A stretch of DNA of 64,000 nucleotides from Rikenellaceae bacterium. Lineage in GTDB: Bacteria > Bacteroidota > Bacteroidia > Bacteroidales > Rikenellaceae. The notes under the pieces were generated by a model that searched no databases, was not told the origin of the DNA, and was given only the letters and a program-made list of their open reading frames with translations. This document shows, one piece after another, positions 63,872 through 64,000 of this stretch (the stretch's first letter is position 1; the number at the start of each line of letters is the position of its first letter). The position numbers and the translations under genes were made by a program. The DNA lies in NCBI GenBank assembly GCA_020860245.1, contig JAJBUQ010000019.1, positions 131,921 to 195,920 on the forward strand, in the 5' to 3' direction.

Positions 63872-64000
63872 CCGTTAATAAACATAAAACGTAATTTTAC
63901 TCAATTAAAATAATAATTATAAGTAATGAAATATATTATTTAAATCAAAAATTAATAACTTTACGAAAATATCTTATAAATTATATCTCTAATATCATCT

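Overview
This 64 kb window looks like a chromosomal segment of a Bacteroidota bacterium, most likely order Bacteroidales. The support is exact or near-exact Bacteroidota-type promoters (TTTG-N19-TAnnTTTG before mazG, gyrB, the rpsF operon and a zeta-toxin-like gene), lipoproteins with short lipoboxes, DUF5689 and DUF5074 proteins, PspC-type membrane proteins, C11 and S41 peptidases, and a cysteate-synthase-like gene. In this phylum that last gene is linked to sulfonolipid formation in genera such as Alistipes and Odoribacter, so a Rikenellaceae-like host is a reasonable guess but not proven. I see no rRNA, CRISPR array, prophage, transposase or insertion sequence. There is one tRNA gene, tRNA-Arg(TCT).

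Layout. Positions 1-7.9 kb: tail of a serine hydrolase, mazG, meaB, a rhamnogalacturonan-acetylesterase-like SGNH protein, TM2 and DUF2752 proteins, a secreted esterase, a nitroreductase-like protein, a lipoprotein and a YjbH-like outer membrane protein. 8-12 kb: argS followed tightly by pseF and a PseG-GNAT fusion (pseudaminic acid). 12-17.3 kb, minus strand: a tightly coupled series of flippase, TonB-receptor-like barrel with a degraded plug, and two DUF5689 lipoproteins. 17.4-23.5 kb: OmpR-type regulator, OmpA protein, then an acetyltransferase / histidine kinase / DUF115-like operon and a beta-propeller lipoprotein. 24-30 kb: PspC-PadR-PspC operon, then a minus-strand operon of small membrane protein, S41 protease and histidine kinase.

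30-42.2 kb is mostly housekeeping: recQ, uvrB, a C11 peptidase, gyrB-ftsE, cysteate synthase, rpsF-rpsR-rplI, and then a zeta-toxin-like kinase with a small basic partner. 42.3-44.4 kb holds an LPS-type glycosyltransferase divergent from an O-antigen ligase-like protein. 44.4-58.4 kb holds two separate multidrug-efflux modules: an RND adaptor-permease-TolC operon and a TolC-MacA-MacB(ATPase)-MacB(permease) operon. Each has its own LytS-type histidine kinase and LytTR response regulator, and each has a direct repeat spaced by two helical turns in front of it. 58.4-64 kb: MFS transporter, Crp-family regulator, an XRE-cupin regulator with an AMP-forming acyl-CoA ligase, a BASS-type transporter and a 59-codon coiled-coil ORF.

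Several envelope themes recur. Nonulosonic acid and other surface-glycan genes (pseF, pseG, flippase, DUF115-like protein, WaaE-like transferase, O-antigen ligase) are scattered rather than held in one locus. Envelope stress and efflux regulators (PspC, LytTR pairs, OmpA, S41 protease) fill much of the rest. The strongest candidates for something less well described are the two LytTR-efflux modules with their repeat operators, the plug-degenerate receptor operon, the DUF115/GT42-like protein coupled to a kinase, and the zeta-toxin pair in reversed gene order.
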